Part shown: piece after piece, positions 55,314 to 64,000 of the stretch
Numbering within the stretch: position 1 is the stretch's first letter
How the letters are laid out: each line of letters begins with the position of its first letter
Assembly (NCBI RefSeq): GCF_900090285.1
Contig: NZ_LT607754.1
Coordinates: forward strand, 124,001-188,000
Direction of reading: 5' to 3'
Origin: Micromonospora inositola
Lineage (GTDB): Bacteria; Actinomycetota; Actinomycetes; Mycobacteriales; Micromonosporaceae
DNA length: 64,000 nucleotides
The notes under the pieces: model-generated
Seen by the model: the letters and a program-made list of their open reading frames with translations, nothing else
Database searches by the model: none
Told to the model about the DNA's origin: nothing
Program-made: the position numbers and the translations under genes

Positions 55314-55736
55314 ATGCGGGCCGTGGTGCAGACGGTGAGCCGGGCCAGCGTGACCGTCGACGGCGAGGTGGTCGGTGAGATCGCCGACGGCCTGCTGGTG
55401 CTGCTCGGGGTGACCCACGCCGACACCCCGCAGGTCGCCGCCACGATGGCTCGCAAGATCCACGAGCTGCGCATCCTCGACGAGGAGCGCAGCGCCGCCG
55501 ACACCGGCGCCCCCATTCTGGTGGTCAGCCAGTTCACCCTCTACGGCGACGCCCGCAAGGGCAGAAGGCCGAGCTGGACCGCGGCGGCCCCCGCCGAGAC
55601 GGCCGAACCCCTGGTGGACGCGGTGGTCGAGGCGCTCCGCGCCCGCGGCGTCAAGGTCGAGACCGGCCGCTTCCGCACCCACATGCTGGTCGAGAGCGTC
55701 AACGTGGGCCCCCGCACCCTCCTCCTCGACCTCTGA
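55314..55736 (+). CDS. dtd: D-aminoacyl-tRNA deacylase
   Basis: A 140-residue proofreading enzyme that removes D-amino acids and glycine wrongly attached to tRNA. The start [20 protein letters not shown] is typical, [16 protein letters not shown] holds the conserved SQFTLY motif, and the C-terminal [16 protein letters not shown] includes a variant of the Gly-cisPro region (NVGP for the more usual NDGP). ATG with GGAGGTGAGGG upstream. It follows the methyltransferase by 46 nt on the same strand. Confidence 0.93.
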   Translation: MRAVVQTVSRASVTVDGEVVGEIADGLLVLLGVTHADTPQVAATMARKIHELRILDEERSAADTGAPILVVSQFTLYGDARKGRRPSWTAAAPAETAEPLVDAVVEALRARGVKVETGRFRTHMLVESVNVGPRTLLLDL

Positions 55737-55771
55737 TCCACCCCTGCCGGCTCCCGGGGGGCAGGCCGGGG

Positions 55772-56560
55772 TCAGGAGAAGAGGCCGCGGCGCTGGAGGG
55801 ACTGGCGGAGCCAGGCGTCGAGTTGGGCGGCCCAGTCGACCGTCGCGGCGCTCGCGTGGTCGACGGTGAAGCGGCCAAAGGCGTCCCGGCCCTCGGTGAA
55901 GACGCCGCCCCGCTTGTCGATCTCCAGCACCACCTGCACCTGCTGCGGGTCGGTGACGAAGGTGACCTCGAGCTGGTTGATCGCGCGGGCGAACTGCGGC
56001 GCGGAGTGGAACTCGATCTCCTGGTAGAACGGCAGGCTCTGCCGTACGCCGTAGAGGTGCCCGCGCTCCACGTCGGCCCGGGCGAACCGGAAGCCCAGCC
56101 GCAGCAACGCCTCCAGCAGCCGCTCCTGCGCCGGCAGCGGGTGCACGGCCACCGGGTCCAGGTCGCCGGAGTCGACCGCCCGGGCGACCTCCAGCTCGGT
56201 ACGCAGACCCATCGTCATGCCGTGCAGGTGCTGCCCGTACAGGTCGGTCAGCGGCGTCTCCCACGGCACGTCGAAGCGGAACGGGATGTCGTGCCGCTGC
56301 CCCGGCTCCAGCCGGAACGCCCCGGTCACCTGCCGGCGGCCGAACTCCTGGCTGGTGTCGTACTCGTTGTCGCCGCTCTCCACCTCGACCCGGGTGACCA
56401 GGCCCAGCGCCACGTAGGAGATGTCCACGGCGTGATCCCCACCGGCCACCCGGATCCGGCCCTCCAGGTGCCCACCCGGGCGGCAGCTCGGGTTGGCCAG
56501 CACCGCCTCCACCGAGGGACCACCCACACCCATCGCCTGCATGAGCCGCTTGAAGACCAC
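55772..56560 (-). CDS. Sporulation-control protein SpoOM family
   Basis: A 262-residue soluble protein of the SpoOM (Spo0M) family with an arrestin-like beta-sandwich fold. It starts [20 protein letters not shown], continues [20 protein letters not shown], and has [15 protein letters not shown] and [21 protein letters not shown], all typical. The C-terminal part has [20 protein letters not shown]. Named for sporulation control in Bacillus; the role in Actinobacteria is unclear. GTG start with GGAGGA 5 nt upstream. It is divergent from sigB. Confidence 0.9.
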   Translation of the reverse strand: MVFKRLMQAMGVGGPSVEAVLANPSCRPGGHLEGRIRVAGGDHAVDISYVALGLVTRVEVESGDNEYDTSQEFGRRQVTGAFRLEPGQRHDIPFRFDVPWETPLTDLYGQHLHGMTMGLRTELEVARAVDSGDLDPVAVHPLPAQERLLEALLRLGFRFARADVERGHLYGVRQSLPFYQEIEFHSAPQFARAINQLEVTFVTDPQQVQVVLEIDKRGGVFTEGRDAFGRFTVDHASAATVDWAAQLDAWLRQSLQRRGLFS

Positions 56561-56787
56561 CGCGTCCTCCGATCGCCTGTGCTGCCGCGCCCTGGTGGCC
56601 GGCCGCTGGCACGGTAACCGGGTCGGGCAACCGACACCCGAGGTTCCGTCGGTATTGCTGTCGGTTCCCCGATCGCCTCACTCCCGTTTCACGCCCCGAC
56701 CGCCAAGCTGTTCCTCACCGGCACCACCGCGCCGGCACGCGGCACGGAATCCGGTACGCGGCACGAAGGACACGGGGAGAGACAGAG

Positions 56788-57825
<1,038 letters not shown>

Positions 57826-57836
57826 TCCACCCGTAC

Positions 57837-57869
57837 GCGGAGGCCCCGGCGGTTCGCCGGGGCCTCCGC
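57837..57869 (+). terminator. sigB terminator
   Basis: A perfect 14-bp GC stem (57837-57850 with 57856-57869) with a GGTTC loop lies 11 nt after the sigB stop. Confidence 0.8.
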
Positions 57870-57903
57870 CGTGTGGCGCCCTTGACTCCCCGCTCCGGTC
57901 GGG

Positions 57904-57909
57904 CAGGGT
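57904..57909 (+). promoter_or_regulatory. -10-like box of a leaderless promoter
   Basis: CAGGGT ends 8 nt before the ATG at 57918. Confidence 0.35.
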
Positions 57910-57917
57910 GCGTAGGC

Positions 57918-58325
57918 ATGAACTGGACCCTGGAAGTGGTGGTAATTCCGGTCTCCGACGTGGACCGGGCCAAGGAGTTCTACGCCGATCGCCTCGGCTT
58001 CGCCGTCGACCACGACACCCGGATCGGCGACGACGTGCGGATCGTGCAGCTCACTCCCCCGGGCTCGGGCTGTTCGATCGTGATGGGCGCCGGCGCGGTC
58101 CCGGACATGCAGCCGGGCTCGCTCAAGGGGCTCCAGCTGGTCGTGCCGGACCTGGAGAAGGCCCGCGCGGAGCTGGTCGAGCGGGGCGTCGACGTCAGCG
58201 AGATCCAGGTGGTGGGGCGCAATCCGCGCCCGGTGCCGCACCCGCTGGACAACGTCGGCTTCGTCTTCTTCACCGACCCGGACGGCAACGCCTGGGCGGT
58301 GCAGCAGATCTCCAGCCGCGGCTGA
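57918..58325 (+). CDS. VOC family protein
   Basis: A 135-residue single-domain protein of the glyoxalase/dioxygenase superfamily. NWTLEVVVIPVSDVDRAKEFYADRLGF at the start (only part of the motif is needed for recognition) and FVFFTDPDGNAWAVQQI at the end are the paired half-sites, with a Glu/His-type metal site possible. The substrate is unknown. The ATG is preferred because it begins the canonical first strand and follows a -10-like box; the frame extends upstream to 57873. Confidence 0.82.
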   Translation: MNWTLEVVVIPVSDVDRAKEFYADRLGFAVDHDTRIGDDVRIVQLTPPGSGCSIVMGAGAVPDMQPGSLKGLQLVVPDLEKARAELVERGVDVSEIQVVGRNPRPVPHPLDNVGFVFFTDPDGNAWAVQQISSRG

Positions 58326-58334
58326 CGCCGACCG

Positions 58335-60890
58335 TCAGAGGCGGCGCGGGCCGGTGTCGGGGCGCAGGGCCTCGATGCCGGTGCGGACGGTGGCGTGCAG
58401 CACCGAGATGCCGTCCGGGCGGGCCAGCACCGGGTTGAGGGTCAGCGAGCGGACCCGGGGCTGCTCGTCGGCGAGCCGGCCGACCCGCAGCAGCAGGTCG
58501 ACCAGGGCGGCCCGGTCCACCGGCGCGGCGCCCCGGTGCCCGCGCAGCAGCGGCGCGGCCCGGGGCTCGTCGACCAGCTCGGCGGCGTCCCGGTCGGTCA
58601 GCGGCACGGCCCGCCAGGCCCGGTCGCCGAGCAGCTCGGTCGCGACGCCGCCGAGCCCGAAGCCGACCACCGGCCCGAACGCCGGATCCTCCATGAGCTC
58701 CACCACGCAGGCCACCCCGGGCGGGACCATGGGCTGCACGAGGACGTCCGTGCCGAAGGCCGGGGCCAGCTCCGCGTACGCCCGGCGCAGCGCTGCCGGG
58801 TCGGCCAGGTCGAGGCGGACCGCGCCGAGGTCGAGGCGGTGCCGCAGGCCCGGCGCGGCCGCCTTCAACGCCACCGGCCAGCCGAGCCGCCCGGCGGCCT
58901 GGACCGCCTCGTCGGCCGTCCGCGCCGGCGCGGACTCCACAATGTCGATCCCGTACGCGCGCAGCAGCGCCGCCGGATCGGCGCCGTCGACCCGGAACGC
59001 AGCCTGCCCGGCGGCCCGGTCGACCCGGTCCAGGCCGGGCAGCACGCCGGGCGGCCGGCGCAGCCAGTCGGCGTACGTGGTGACCCGGGCCAGGGCCCGG
59101 ACCGCCTCCTCCACGCTCGGGTACGCGGGCACCCCGGCGGGCACCCGGCCGGCCAGGAACGTCGCCACCACCGGCTTGCCGGCGGCGAGCGCGTCGGGCA
59201 GGGCGGCGGTGAAGTCGGCGTCCGGGTCGGCGAGCTGGCCCGGCAGCGGCGGGGCGAACACGGCCACCACCGCGTGCACGCCCTCGTCGGCGGCGGAGGC
59301 GGCGAGGGCGGCGGCGTACTCGGCGGCGTCGGCCCGGGGGCCCACGTCGCGGGGGTAGCCGTCGGCGACGGTGAGGCCCTGGGCGGCGCAGGCGGTGGCC
59401 GCCAGCCCGGTCAGGGCCGAGGAGTTGCCCACCACGGCGACCCGGCGACCGGCTGGCAGCGGTTGGTGGGCCAGGAGCACGCCGACGTCGAGCAGCTCGG
59501 AGACGGTGTCCACCCGGATCACCCCGGACTGCGCGAACAGCGCGCTGACCGCGGCGGCGTCCAGGGCCGGCGCGTCGCCGACGCCGCGCGGGCGGGCCAG
59601 CGAGGCGAGCGCCACCACCGGCTTGCTGCGGCCGATTCGCCGGGCCAGCCGGGCGAACTTGCGCGGGTTGCCGAAGGTCTCCAGGTAGAGGGTGATGACG
59701 TCGGTGCCCGGATCGTCCTGCCAGTACTGGAGCAGGTCGTTGCCGGAGACGTCGGCCCGGTTGCCGGCCGAGACGAAACTGGAGAGGCCCAGCGCGCGCC
59801 GGGACGCCTCGGCGAGCAGCGCCACCCCGAACGCGCCGGACTGGCTGAAGATCCCCACCCGCCCGGGGGCGGGCAGCACCGGGGCGAGGGTGGCGTTGAG
59901 GCGTACCGCGCCGTCGGTGTTGGCGACGCCGAGGCAGTTCGGGCCGACCACCCGCATGCCGGCCAGGTGGGCGGCGCGGACCAGGGCCCGCTGGGCGGCC
60001 GCCCCCTCCGGTCCGGCCTCGGCGAAACCGGCGGAGATGACGACGAGGCCGTGCGCGCCGACCTTCGCGGCGTCGGCCACCACCTCGGTCACCGCCTCCG
60101 GGGCCACCGCGACGACCGCGAGGTCGATGTCGAGCCCGGCGTCGACCGCCGACGGGTACGCGGGCAGCCCGGCCACCGTCGACGCCGTCGGGTGCACCGG
60201 CACGATCGCCCCGGTGAAGCCGCCGTCGCGCAGGTGCCCGAGCACCGCCGCGCCGACGCCCTGCCCGGTGGCGCTCGCCCCGTAAACGGCGATCCCGCGT
60301 GGGGCGAGCAGCCGGGCGATCGAGCGGGATTCGGTGCGGTGCTCCCGGCCGCGCTGCACCTCCAGGGTCGCCTCGGTGGGCGCGATCGGGAAGCTCAGGT
60401 GCACCACGCCGTCGGCGAACTGGCGCTGGACTTGGTAGCCGAAGTCGGAGAAGACCCGCAGCATCGCCCCGTTGGCCGGCAACACCTCGGCGACGAAGTG
60501 CACGATGCCGAACCGGCGGGCCGCGTCGGCCAGGTGCTCCAGCAGCACCGAGCCGATGCCCCGACCCTGGTACTCGTCCTCGACCACGAAGGCCACCTCG
60601 GCCTCCGGGGAGCCGGGGCCGAGCCGCTCGTACCGGCCGACGGCCACGATCCGGCCGCCGGCCAGCACCACGAACGCCTCCCGGTCGCGGTGGTCGACGT
60701 TGACGAAACGCTGCAGGTCCCGCTCCGGGATGCGCGGGTACGGCGAGAAGTAGCGCAGGTAGCGGGTGCGCTCGGAGAAGCGCGCGTGCATCGCCACGAT
60801 CGCCGGCGCGTCCTCGGGACGGATCTGTCGCAGCTGGACGGTCGTACCGTCGCTGAGCAGCACGTCCACCGGTTGTTCGACAGTGGTCAC
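58335..60890 (-). CDS. GNAT plus acyl-CoA synthetase (ADP-forming)-like protein, Pat-type lysine acetyltransferase
   Basis: An 851-residue two-part protein. Residues 1-165 are a GNAT domain (VVEDEYQGRGIGSVLLEHL is the acetyl-CoA loop). The rest resembles an ADP-forming acyl-CoA synthetase: a CoA-binding domain (GIAVYGASATGQGVGAAVL), the VVGPNCLGVANTDGAVRLN region, GIFSQSGAFGVALL, and a C-terminal ATP-grasp portion. Pat proteins with this make-up acetylate lysines, for instance on acetyl-CoA synthetase. The usual SHTG segment with the phospho-His is replaced here by an Ala-rich stretch near RPRGVGDAPALDAAAV, so synthetase activity is probably lost. GTG start with GGGAGGA 6 nt upstream. It lies 24 nt after acuC. 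Confidence 0.85.
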   Translation of the reverse strand: MTTVEQPVDVLLSDGTTVQLRQIRPEDAPAIVAMHARFSERTRYLRYFSPYPRIPERDLQRFVNVDHRDREAFVVLAGGRIVAVGRYERLGPGSPEAEVAFVVEDEYQGRGIGSVLLEHLADAARRFGIVHFVAEVLPANGAMLRVFSDFGYQVQRQFADGVVHLSFPIAPTEATLEVQRGREHRTESRSIARLLAPRGIAVYGASATGQGVGAAVLGHLRDGGFTGAIVPVHPTASTVAGLPAYPSAVDAGLDIDLAVVAVAPEAVTEVVADAAKVGAHGLVVISAGFAEAGPEGAAAQRALVRAAHLAGMRVVGPNCLGVANTDGAVRLNATLAPVLPAPGRVGIFSQSGAFGVALLAEASRRALGLSSFVSAGNRADVSGNDLLQYWQDDPGTDVITLYLETFGNPRKFARLARRIGRSKPVVALASLARPRGVGDAPALDAAAVSALFAQSGVIRVDTVSELLDVGVLLAHQPLPAGRRVAVVGNSSALTGLAATACAAQGLTVADGYPRDVGPRADAAEYAAALAASAADEGVHAVVAVFAPPLPGQLADPDADFTAALPDALAAGKPVVATFLAGRVPAGVPAYPSVEEAVRALARVTTYADWLRRPPGVLPGLDRVDRAAGQAAFRVDGADPAALLRAYGIDIVESAPARTADEAVQAAGRLGWPVALKAAAPGLRHRLDLGAVRLDLADPAALRRAYAELAPAFGTDVLVQPMVPPGVACVVELMEDPAFGPVVGFGLGGVATELLGDRAWRAVPLTDRDAAELVDEPRAAPLLRGHRGAAPVDRAALVDLLLRVGRLADEQPRVRSLTLNPVLARPDGISVLHATVRTGIEALRPDTGPRRL

Positions 60891-60914
60891 CGTCGGTCCT
60901 CCCCCACCACCGGC

Positions 60915-62096
60915 TCAGTCCCGGGGATCGTGCGGGTCCAGCCCGAGCAGCGGGAAGACAGACCTGCGGGTGGCCGCGATTGCCCGGCCCACCGCGTCCG
61001 GCTCAGCGTTCGGCTGCCACGGCTCGTAGGACGGGTCGGCGTCGTCGGTCATCCGCAGCGGCACCTCCCTGCCGGGCCGCCGCGCGGCGGCCAGCTCGCG
61101 CCAGGCCGGCGGGGTGAGCCTCGCCGGGTCGATCGGCTCGCCGCTGGCGATCGCGAGCAGATGGGTCCACGCCCGGGGCACCACCTCGACCAGCGCGTAC
61201 CCGCCGCCGCCGAAGGCCACCCAGCGGCCGTCGCAGAGCTCGTCGGCGAGCGCCCGCAGCGCCAGGTAGGTGGCCCGCTGCCCGTCCACTGACAAATGCA
61301 GGTCGGCGAGTGGGTCGAGTCGGTGCCCGTCCGCCCCGCACTGGGTGACCAGCAGCTGGGGCCGGAACGCCCGCAGCGCCGACGGCACGATCGCGTGGAA
61401 GGCACGCTGCCAGCCGGCGTCGCCCGTGCCCGGCGGCAGCGGCACGTTGACCGCGCTGCCCTCCGCACCCGGCCCGCCGGTCTCGTCGGGGAACCCGGTG
61501 CCGGGGAAGAGGGCGAGCGGGGTCTCGTGCAGGCTGATCGTGAGCACCCGCGGGTCGCGGTAGAAGATCTCCTGCACGCCGTCGCCGTGGTGCACGTCCA
61601 CGTCGACGTACGCGATCCGCTCCGCGCCGAGGTCGAGCAGGCGGGCGATGGCCACCGCCGGGTCGTTGTAGACGCAGAAGCCGGCGGCCCGGGCGGGCAT
61701 CGCGTGGTGCAGGCCACCGGCGACGTTGACCGCCCGGCGGGCGTCGCCGCGCCACACGGCCTCGGCCGCGGCCACGCTGGCCCCGGCGATCAGCGCGCTG
61801 GACTCGTGCATGCCGTCGAAGACCGGGTTGTCCGCCGTGCCCAGTCCGAAACCGGCGAAGAGCGGGTCGCGCGGCGCCGCCCGGACCGCGTCCAGGTAGC
61901 GGGGGTCGTGCACCCGGGTCAGCAGCGCGTCGTCGGCGGGCTCCGGTTTGACCAGGCGGACCCCGGGCCGGTCCAGCACGCCGAGCTCGCGGGCGAGCGC
62001 GACGGTCAGCTCGACCCGGACCGGGTCGAGGGGATGGTCACCCATGTCATAGGCGAGGAGGGCCTCGTCCCACACCACCACCGTGTCGTCCGACAT
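60915..62096 (-). CDS. acuC: Acetoin utilization protein AcuC, HDAC-family deacetylase
   Basis: A 393-residue class I histone-deacetylase-like enzyme that would remove acetyl groups from lysines. Zinc and catalytic residues appear in GGLHHAMPARAAGF (His pair), AYVDVDVHHGDGVQEIFY (Asp/His) and TQCGADGHRLDPLADL (Asp). GGGGYALVEV carries the transition-state region, though the usual Tyr position is part of GGYAL. The ATG at 62096 has GACGAT ending 7 nt upstream; ATG at 62105 is an alternative. Being next to the Pat-like gene indicates a reversible acetylation pair. Confidence 0.88.
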   Translation of the reverse strand: MSDDTVVVWDEALLAYDMGDHPLDPVRVELTVALARELGVLDRPGVRLVKPEPADDALLTRVHDPRYLDAVRAAPRDPLFAGFGLGTADNPVFDGMHESSALIAGASVAAAEAVWRGDARRAVNVAGGLHHAMPARAAGFCVYNDPAVAIARLLDLGAERIAYVDVDVHHGDGVQEIFYRDPRVLTISLHETPLALFPGTGFPDETGGPGAEGSAVNVPLPPGTGDAGWQRAFHAIVPSALRAFRPQLLVTQCGADGHRLDPLADLHLSVDGQRATYLALRALADELCDGRWVAFGGGGYALVEVVPRAWTHLLAIASGEPIDPARLTPPAWRELAAARRPGREVPLRMTDDADPSYEPWQPNAEPDAVGRAIAATRRSVFPLLGLDPHDPRD

Positions 62097-62135
62097 GCGT
62101 GCCATCGTCGCACGCGGTTCCGCCGGTCGCCCTGC

Positions 62136-62993
62136 TCAGCTCCCAGGTGTCCGCCCGGTCGCCACCGGGCGGGCCGGGTCGGCCACCCAGTTGCTCCACG
62201 AGCCGACGTAGAGCGCCGCGTCCGGCCGGCCGGCGAGGTGCAGCGCGAGAACGGCCTGGGCGGCGGTCACCCCGGATCCGCAGTACGCCCCGACCGGCGC
62301 GGCGTCGGTCACGCCCGCCGCGGCGAACCGCCGGCGCAGCGCCTCGGCGGCCGGGAAGCGGCCCTCGCCGACGTACTCGGGGGCGGGGAGGTTCACCGCA
62401 CCCGGCACGTGCCCGGCGACCGGATCGATCGGCTCGGTCTCACCCCGGTAGCGCGGCGCGGCGCGCACGTCGAGCAGCACCCCGGGGTCGGCGGCGGCCA
62501 GCCGGGCGGCCTCCCCGGCGTCGAGGACCGGCAGCGCGCCGGGTGCGACGGTGACGTCGCCCGGGGTCGGGGTGGGCGGCTCGGTGGAGGTGGGCAGGCC
62601 GGCGGCCACCCAGGCCGGGAAGCCGCCGTGCAGCAGGCGTACCGGGCGGTGCCCGGCCCAGCGCAGCGTCCACCAGGCGCGGGCGGCGGACATCCCGTCG
62701 CCGCCGTCGTACACCACGACGGGGTGACCGGCGCGGACGCCGGCGGCCCGCAGCGCGGCCTGGAGCGCGGCGGGGTCGGGCAGCGGGTGCCGGCCGGCGG
62801 CGCCGGGCCGGCCGCAGAGCTCGGTGTCCAGGTCGACGAAGACCGCGCCGGGCAGGTGGCCGGCCGCGTAGTCGTCCCGGCCGGGCGGGCCGACGAGCCG
62901 CCAGCGGACGTCGAGCAGGGTGGGCGGGTCGGCGCGGTCGAGCTCGGCGGCGAGCCGGTCGGCCTCGACCAGCAGCTCCTCGGTTCCGGACAT
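62136..62993 (-). CDS. Two-domain sulfurtransferase (rhodanese / 3-mercaptopyruvate type)
   Basis: A 285-residue tandem rhodanese protein. The N-terminal inactive domain has LLDVRWRLVG and HLPGAVFVDLDTELC with HPLPDPAALQAAL. The C-terminal domain has LLDVRAAPRYRGETEPIDP and the active-site loop GAYCGSGVTAAQ, in which CGSGVT is the form found in mercaptopyruvate sulfurtransferases. It would move sulfane sulfur to cyanide or thiols. ATG start. It is followed by acuC after 39 nt on the same strand and is divergent from ideR. Confidence 0.9.
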   Translation of the reverse strand: MSGTEELLVEADRLAAELDRADPPTLLDVRWRLVGPPGRDDYAAGHLPGAVFVDLDTELCGRPGAAGRHPLPDPAALQAALRAAGVRAGHPVVVYDGGDGMSAARAWWTLRWAGHRPVRLLHGGFPAWVAAGLPTSTEPPTPTPGDVTVAPGALPVLDAGEAARLAAADPGVLLDVRAAPRYRGETEPIDPVAGHVPGAVNLPAPEYVGEGRFPAAEALRRRFAAAGVTDAAPVGAYCGSGVTAAQAVLALHLAGRPDAALYVGSWSNWVADPARPVATGRTPGS

Positions 62994-63063
62994 GCGGTCC
63001 AGTCAACACCATCCGGGCGGCGACCTCGCGGTTCGCCGGCGACCGATCGTCGTGCCTCCGGGG

Positions 63064-63083
63064 TAGCATCGACCACCGGGAGG
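63064..63083 (+). promoter_or_regulatory. Candidate ideR promoter and upstream-ORF ribosome binding site
   Basis: TAGCAT (63064-63069) fits a -10 box. GGGAGG (63078-63083) is a strong Shine-Dalgarno placed 8 nt before the GTG at 63092, so it serves the small upstream ORF and not ideR itself. Confidence 0.5.
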
Positions 63084-63091
63084 CCGCTGAC

Positions 63092-63160
63092 GTGAAGCAT
63101 GACCTGGTCGATACCACCGAGGGTGTAGTTACCTTCGTCGCCAGAAAGGGACGGAAGTGA
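63092..63160 (+). CDS. 22-codon upstream ORF with IdeR-like N-terminus
   Basis: A short ORF beginning GTG and ending TGA encodes VKHDLVDTTE and then GVVTFVARKGRK. Its first ten residues repeat the start of IdeR (VSKHHLVDTTE) and the bases GGTCGATAC-ACCGAG occur in both, 68 nt apart. It has a better ribosome binding site than ideR, and its stop overlaps the ideR GTG by GTGA, so translation of ideR is probably coupled to it. It may be a leader peptide or a relic of a partial duplication. Expression is unproven. Confidence 0.5.
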   Translation: MKHDLVDTTEGVVTFVARKGRK

Positions 63161-63846
63161 GTAAACACCACTTGGTCGATACGACCGAGATGTACCTGCG
63201 CACCATCCTCGAGCTGGAGGAGGAGGGGGTGCCGCCGCTGCGTGCCCGGATCGCGGAGCGGCTGCGGCAGAGCGGTCCCACCGTCAGCCAGACCGTCGCC
63301 CGGATGGAGCGGGACGGCCTGCTCACCGTCGAGGGCGACCGGCACCTGTCGCTCACCGCGCTGGGCCGCGGCAGCGCCGTCTCGGTGATGCGCAAGCACC
63401 GCCTGGCCGAGCTGCTGCTGGTCAACGTGATCGGGATGCCCTACGAGGAGGCCCACGAGGAGGCCTGCCGGTGGGAGCACGTGATGAGCGACGCGGTCGA
63501 GAAGCGGGTCTACGACCTGCTCAACCGGCCGACCCGCTCCCCGTACGGCAACCCGATCCCCGGTCTGGAGGGGCTGGGCAGCCCCGAGCAGCCCGAGACC
63601 GAGGGGTCCGAGGCCGAGCGCAACCTGGCGTTTCCGGGCCTCTCCGGGCCGGTCGTGGTCCGGCGGATCTGCGAGAGCGTGCAGACCGACGCGGACGTGC
63701 TCCGGCAACTGCACGCGGCGGGCGTGGACCCGGGCGCCACGGTGACCGTGGCCCAGGAGCGGGACGGCGTGTCGATCGACCGCTCCGGTGAGCGGATCCG
63801 GCTGCCCCGCGAGGTGGCCTCCCGGGTGTTCGTCGCCGCCCACTGA
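63157..63846 (+). CDS. ideR: Iron-dependent repressor IdeR/DtxR
   Basis: A 229-residue metal-dependent transcription repressor that controls iron uptake and storage genes. The winged helix is in residues 5-60 (LVDTTEMYLRTILELEEEG, then ERLRQSGPTVSQTVARMERD). Metal ligands are visible: M12, C104, E107 and H108 in EACRWEHVMSD, and H81/E85 in RKHRLAELL. A C-terminal SH3-like domain covers 150-229. GTG start with AAAGGG about 6 nt upstream; the upstream ORF overlaps it. The neighbourhood with sigB matches mycobacteria. Confidence 0.94.
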   Translation: MSKHHLVDTTEMYLRTILELEEEGVPPLRARIAERLRQSGPTVSQTVARMERDGLLTVEGDRHLSLTALGRGSAVSVMRKHRLAELLLVNVIGMPYEEAHEEACRWEHVMSDAVEKRVYDLLNRPTRSPYGNPIPGLEGLGSPEQPETEGSEAERNLAFPGLSGPVVVRRICESVQTDADVLRQLHAAGVDPGATVTVAQERDGVSIDRSGERIRLPREVASRVFVAAH

Positions 63847-63860
63847 CTTCCCGGCGCGCC

Positions 63861-64000
63861 TCACATCCGGCGGGTGTCCACCGTCTTCGCCAGGGTGACC
63901 AACTGGCCGGCCACCTTCTCGGCGGCCGCGTTGTCGGCGCCGTGCGGGCAGGTCCAGCTCAGGGTGGCCAGCCGCCCGTCGGTGGCGAGCCAACCCACCT
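63861..64000 (-). CDS. C-terminal fragment of an unidentified protein (runs off the window)
   Basis: The last 46 codons of a leftward gene whose start lies beyond the window. The end reads LSWTCPHGADNAAAEKVAGQ and closes with TVDTRRM. The Cys-Pro-His might be a metal or disulfide site. No family can be named from this fragment. It converges on ideR. Confidence 0.55.
   Translation of the reverse strand, partial: VGWLATDGRLATLSWTCPHGADNAAAEKVAGQLVTLAKTVDTRRM

Noticed and set aside
56740..56787. ECF-type (GGAAC-N-GTT) promoter for sigB
   Set aside because: GGAATCC is present at 56748 or so but no matching GTT -10 element follows at the right distance.
63000..63157. IdeR iron box in the ideR promoter
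   Set aside because: No match to the 19-bp TTAGGTTAGGCTAACCTAA pattern was seen, so autoregulation is not supported by sequence.

Overview
The window is one continuous high-GC actinobacterial chromosome segment, densely coded on both strands, with many GTG starts and frequent 4-nt ATGA/GTGA gene overlaps. Gene content and protein style (SpoOM-like sporulation protein, HrdB-type SigA, DUF3000/3039/3093/3099/3159/3710/4193 families) suggest a member of the Micromonosporaceae, probably Micromonospora. That placement is inference from the sequence; no search was run. I recognise no insertion sequence, prophage, CRISPR array, rRNA or tRNA.

Backbone. Several blocks follow the gene order I recall for the Mycobacterium tuberculosis Rv2676c-Rv2711 interval: hemQ-hemY-hemE, DUF3000, rnd, dxs, a TRAM/RumA-type methyltransferase, an APC permease, two TrkA proteins, DUF3159, an OB-fold protein, DUF3710, dut, DUF3093, DUF4193, a LytR_C (Cei-like) protein, suhB, sigA, sigB and ideR. 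Blocks absent from that order are inserted between them.

Layout. 0-3 kb: a leaderless GNAT acetyltransferase and a secreted PGRP-type amidase. 3-6.2 kb: heme genes hemE-hemY-hemQ, transcribed leftward and overlapping by 4 nt. 6.3-11 kb: DUF3000, two Pro-rich single-span membrane proteins (one a trypsin-like protease) and rnd. 11-14.3 kb: a thiolase and a FadB-type two-domain beta-oxidation enzyme, translationally coupled. 14.6-18 kb: a repeat-rich membrane protein, a VOC protein and an OmpR-type two-component system. 18.2-29 kb: an envelope-oriented accessory island with a C39-like peptidase, two PQQ-type beta-propeller paralogues of equal length, three paralogous polytopic membrane proteins (GT-C-like) and a lipoprotein. 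29-37 kb: dxs, anmK, an RNA methyltransferase, a KimA-like permease and a divergent TrkA pair for potassium. 37-45 kb: conserved actinobacterial genes up to sigA. 45-57 kb: a helicase, a TRIC channel, pseudouridine catabolism (psuG plus kinase), a BrnT-like/RHH toxin-antitoxin-like pair, LtrA, a DNA glycosylase-like protein, a methyltransferase, dtd, SpoOM and sigB. 58-64 kb: an acuC/Pat-like pair for reversible protein acetylation, a sulfurtransferase and ideR.

Most striking features: a 22-codon upstream ORF with its own ribosome binding site, overlapping the ideR start and repeating the IdeR N-terminal motif LVDTTE; a 173-nt stretch identical base for base between sigA and sigB; two perfect 14-bp palindromes in the DUF4193/Cei divergent region; about sixteen genes whose start codon lies 6-9 nt after a TANNNT-like -10 box, implying leaderless mRNAs; and the three-paralogue membrane-protein island.
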